DNA of 43,538 nucleotides from Bacillota bacterium (GTDB taxonomy: Bacteria; Bacillota_G; Limnochordia; DTU010): positions 1 through 43,538 of the forward strand of contig JAAZLQ010000398.1 of assembly GCA_012799255.1 (NCBI GenBank). Reading direction: 5' to 3'. Position 1 is the first letter of the stretch; each line of letters opens with the position of its first letter. This document shows, piece by piece, positions 41,418 through 43,538 of this stretch. The translations under genes were made by a program, and so were the position numbers. The notes beneath the pieces are model-generated. The model did no database searches and was not told the DNA's origin. It saw nothing but the letters and a program-made list of their open reading frames with translations.

Positions 41418-42302
41418 TCACCTTGAATTCCGATCATTCATTGATCTTCTATAAACGGCCTGTTGGTTACGGTCAAACTGCTCTAAGATTTGCTCCTTAC
41501 GATTTGCCGCAATTCCTAAAGTGAGCAGGTCCACAATGGCCAGCTGACATAATCTAGAGATCATAGAGCCACTCTTAAAAGGCAGTTCGTTAGATAGGGC
41601 CAGTAGAAAGACATCAGAACGCTCAGCCAACTTCGAACGGTGATTTCCCACGATACCGATGATCTTAGCTCCACTAGCTTTGGCCACAGACATTGACTCT
41701 AAAACGTCTTTTGTTTCACCAGAGTGGGAGATGCAAATCACTGCGTCCTTGGGTGATAAACCGTTAGCAAAAAAAATCTGATTGTGCGGATCCACAAAGG
41801 ACCAGGCCTCGACTCCTACTCTCATCAGTTTTTGCTGTGCATCATTGGCTACTAATCCGGAAGCACCGGATCCAAAACACCCAACCCTGGAGCTATTACT
41901 CAAAATCGCTACAGCCTCTTCCAATTGTGGTAGTTCTAAAAACTCTAGAGTGTCATTAAAGGACTCTATACATGTACCGAAAAACTTACAGGCAACTGAG
42001 TATAGGCTATCATCGGGTTCGATCGCCTCAAACAGATTGGTCTCGTTTTTCGGAAGTTCAGTGGCAATAGCCATTTTCATTTCTCCGAACCCCTGATATC
42101 CAAGTGCCTTGGACATCCTGGTAATTGTCGCTTCACTGCAATTACCAACTTGAGCAAGTTGACTAATGGTCATGGTAGTCACTCTCCGCGGATCAGCGAG
42201 AATCAATTCTGCAACATCCTGCTCAGCCGGTCGAAGAGTGTGCCGGAGTGTCCTGAGTTTGACAAGCGCTTCTTTATTTTCAATGTTTATCGAGTAGTAC
42301 AT
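41418..42302 (-). CDS. RpiR-family regulator (MurR-like) of the amino-sugar salvage operon
   Basis: A 294-residue regulator with an N-terminal HTH_6 domain (TISQLAQVGNCSEATITRMSKALGYQGFGEM) and a C-terminal SIS domain (GSGASGLVANDAQQKLMRVG, then VICISHSGETKDVLESM) that binds a phosphosugar. In this setting the effector is probably MurNAc-6-P or GlcNAc-6-P, as in E. coli MurR. It is the first gene of the operon, so it probably autoregulates. ATG at 42302 follows GGAGGGA; the frame extends upstream to 42377, which would overlap the kinase terminator. Confidence 0.93.
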   Translation of the reverse strand: MYYSINIENKEALVKLRTLRHTLRPAEQDVAELILADPRRVTTMTISQLAQVGNCSEATITRMSKALGYQGFGEMKMAIATELPKNETNLFEAIEPDDSLYSVACKFFGTCIESFNDTLEFLELPQLEEAVAILSNSSRVGCFGSGASGLVANDAQQKLMRVGVEAWSFVDPHNQIFFANGLSPKDAVICISHSGETKDVLESMSVAKASGAKIIGIVGNHRSKLAERSDVFLLALSNELPFKSGSMISRLCQLAIVDLLTLGIAANRKEQILEQFDRNQQAVYRRSMNDRNSR

Positions 42303-42353
42303 GTGTGTCCCTCCGCCTGCGTGTTTCCGAAAATCATATACTATCACTCCGAT

Positions 42354-42375
42354 GTTTCTCATATTCAGCAGAAAC
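42354..42375. promoter_or_regulatory. Candidate operator of the RpiR-type regulator
   Basis: GTTTCT and AGAAAC form a 6-bp inverted repeat with a 10-base centre, between the kinase terminator and the regulator start. No clear -35 element was found close to it. The assignment rests on position and symmetry only. Confidence 0.35.
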
Positions 42376-42411
42376 AAAAAAAATCCTCCCTAAAAGATGG
42401 AAGGATTTTTA
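42376..42411 (-). terminator. Terminator of the amino-sugar kinase gene
   Basis: On the minus strand AAATCCTTCC pairs with GGGAGGATTT (one wobble) and is followed by a run of eight T in all, just after the kinase stop. It separates the kinase from the regulator-led operon. Confidence 0.8.
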
Positions 42412-42417
42412 CAAAAT

Positions 42418-43401
42418 TTACTCAGTGATGTGCTTTGCTAAGTTTTCAAGCGCCTTAGGGCTCACTTTACCCTCTGCTTGTTGCATTGCGAGCAACACTG
42501 CCCCAAGAACAGGAGGAAACTGGGGTTGCATAAGTTTAAATCGATACTGATCATCCTGGTCCAGAAAAGTGCGAATCGGATCCAAAATCATTTCCTTGGA
42601 TTTAAACACACCGCCCACTGGCGACCAGTAAACCTCTTCAGAAGGCCACTTCAGTTTTTTGCTCACAGCTTGAACATCACGGGCCAATGCCTCACCTGCG
42701 CTAGCAAAAAGCTCTTGGGCAGCCTGATCTCCCCTTCTTGCCAAGGCAGCAATTTCTGGAGTAATCCTGGCAAATACATCCCGCGGCACTTTGCCGGCAT
42801 AAAAATCACGAGCCAGTTGGCTGGGTTGAGTGCCTTGAAAAAATTCTGTGTATAGATCTATTAGTGCGGTACATGGTTGATTGTGATCAATACTACGCAA
42901 AACCATCTTTAAGCCATCCCGGGCGATGCCAAACCCGCCCCCTTCATCGCCAAAGAGAAATCCCCAACCACCTGACCTGGCGGTTTCACCGTGGCTACCC
43001 ACTCCTAGGGCAATTGAACCGCTGCCAGCAATCAGTACAATCCCTGGCTGCAACTTTAACGCTCCCGCCCAGGCCACATAGGCGTCAGTATCAACTTCCA
43101 CCTTCTCTGCTTCAAACACCTGGGTACAAACCTCTCGCACCGCCTCTTCTAACTCTCCCCCCTTAATCACTCCAGAGAGTCCCAAAAAAGCGGACTTGAA
43201 CTTGAACTTTTGATTAGGTAGGGCCTGTGTCAGAGCAGTCGTTAATGTTTCTCTTAATTTATCCTTGCCACCGGGAGCCAAGACAAAGTCTGTCCTACCA
43301 GCATTGCCCTGGCCAATGATTTCGCCGGTTCCGTTTACGACGATACACCGTGTACCACTTCGACCACCATCTATACCTAAAAACAACGAATCGCTTTTCA
43401 C
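42418..43401 (-). CDS. BadF/BadG-family amino-sugar kinase (NagK/MurK-like)
   Basis: A 327-residue ASKHA-fold kinase. The N-terminal phosphate loop is FLGIDGGRSGTRCIVV. The second nucleotide motif is GIVLIAGSGSIALGVG, and a Gly-rich catalytic segment is WGFLFGDEGGGFGIARDGL. The same family includes MurK of Clostridium acetobutylicum, which phosphorylates both MurNAc and GlcNAc, and eukaryotic GlcNAc kinases. In this context it would phosphorylate the GlcNAc freed by NagZ and possibly MurNAc. The GTG start has GAGGAG at good spacing. It has its own terminator, so it is not in the same transcript as the regulator-led operon. Confidence 0.87.
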   Translation of the reverse strand: MKSDSLFLGIDGGRSGTRCIVVNGTGEIIGQGNAGRTDFVLAPGGKDKLRETLTTALTQALPNQKFKFKSAFLGLSGVIKGGELEEAVREVCTQVFEAEKVEVDTDAYVAWAGALKLQPGIVLIAGSGSIALGVGSHGETARSGGWGFLFGDEGGGFGIARDGLKMVLRSIDHNQPCTALIDLYTEFFQGTQPSQLARDFYAGKVPRDVFARITPEIAALARRGDQAAQELFASAGEALARDVQAVSKKLKWPSEEVYWSPVGGVFKSKEMILDPIRTFLDQDDQYRFKLMQPQFPPVLGAVLLAMQQAEGKVSPKALENLAKHITE

Positions 43402-43429
43402 TTTTTCATCTCCTCGTATATTAAGAATT

Positions 43430-43457
43430 AGGGAGATCGTTTAGACTCTTTCTCCCT
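43430..43457. repeat. Inverted repeat upstream of the kinase gene
   Basis: AGGGAGA at 43430-43436 and TCTCCCT at 43451-43457 form a 7-bp inverted repeat with a 14-base centre, 29 bases before the kinase start. It could be a hairpin at the end of the upstream gene or an operator. No T-run follows. Confidence 0.35.
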
Positions 43458-43538
43458 CTTGAACCTTGATAACTAAATAAACAAATTTGGACTTGGATCC
43501 TGATGCATATCCCTGGATAATAGAATCATGGAAAAGGA
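43441..43538 (-). CDS. Possible C-terminal end of an unidentified upstream gene
   Basis: The minus strand carries 31 open codons from the window edge to a TAA at 43441-43443, ending VYLVIKVQEGERV. The composition looks protein-like and the end lies 39 bases before the kinase start in the same direction, as expected for a neighbouring gene. Too little is present to name it; chance openness over 31 codons is quite possible. Confidence 0.35.
   Translation of the reverse strand, partial: LFHDSIIQGYASGSKSKFVYLVIKVQEGERV

Noticed and set aside
1..43538. CRISPR arrays, insertion sequences, prophage genes or replication origin.
   Set aside because: No direct-repeat array, transposase, integrase or DnaA-box cluster was seen on reading both strands.

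Overview
The window comes from the chromosome of an anaerobic bacterium, most likely a member of the Bacillota (Clostridia- or Limnochordia-like). The pointers are a SCIFF ranthipeptide precursor with its radical-SAM maturase, a B12-dependent (class II) ribonucleotide reductase, a polA-mutM-coaE gene string, a PerR-like regulator, strong AGGAGG ribosome binding sites with many GTG/TTG starts, and ferredoxin/flavin-type electron-transfer genes. No phage, insertion sequence or CRISPR array was seen. Almost everything is encoded on the minus strand.

Layout from left to right. 1-4.6 kb: the N-terminal part of a PilB/GspE-type ATPase, the SCIFF peptide and maturase, and a chemotaxis receptor on the plus strand. 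4.6-7.7 kb: a three-gene flavin dehydrogenase unit (GlpA-like, FAD/NAD oxidoreductase, DUF1667-type protein) behind a possible leader attenuator. 7.8-9.9 kb: two oligopeptide ABC ATPases without permeases. 10-16.7 kb: a housekeeping operon polA-mutM-coaE-mgsA-lytic transglycosylase-nicotinate phosphoribosyltransferase-regulator. 16.8-19.1 kb: an SLH-domain protein and an L,D-transpeptidase whose 3' ends overlap. 19.1-22.2 kb: nrdJ, a perR-like gene and tRNA-Leu(CAA), each with recognisable promoter or operator signals. 22.4-22.7 kb: a 59-residue small gene.

22.7-42.3 kb is the most interesting part: about 18 consecutive minus-strand genes with tight spacing and no convincing internal terminator. 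In transcription order they are an RpiR/MurR-type regulator, NanE, MurQ, AnmK, NagZ, a complete oligopeptide-type ABC transporter (binding protein, two permeases, two ATPases), a cytoplasmic TIM-barrel glycoside-hydrolase-like protein, EtfB, an EtfA with two [4Fe-4S] motifs, a GlcD-type D-lactate dehydrogenase, then a 13-codon Arg-rich leader ORF and a second binding protein with two permeases. A BadF-type amino-sugar kinase (NagK/MurK-like) lies just upstream as its own unit.

Read together, the cluster describes uptake of peptidoglycan fragments, removal of GlcNAc by NagZ, phosphorylation of (anhydro)MurNAc by AnmK or the kinase, and ether cleavage by MurQ to GlcNAc-6-P plus D-lactate. The D-lactate would then be oxidised by an Etf-coupled, probably electron-confurcating, lactate dehydrogenase. 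Linking MurNAc catabolism to flavin-based lactate oxidation in one operon is the main candidate for an undescribed system here. Other notable items are an RBS-sequestering hairpin overlapping the promoter of the L,D-transpeptidase gene, hairpins between binding-protein and permease genes in both transporter sets, and a tandem Trp-containing repeat in the SLH protein.
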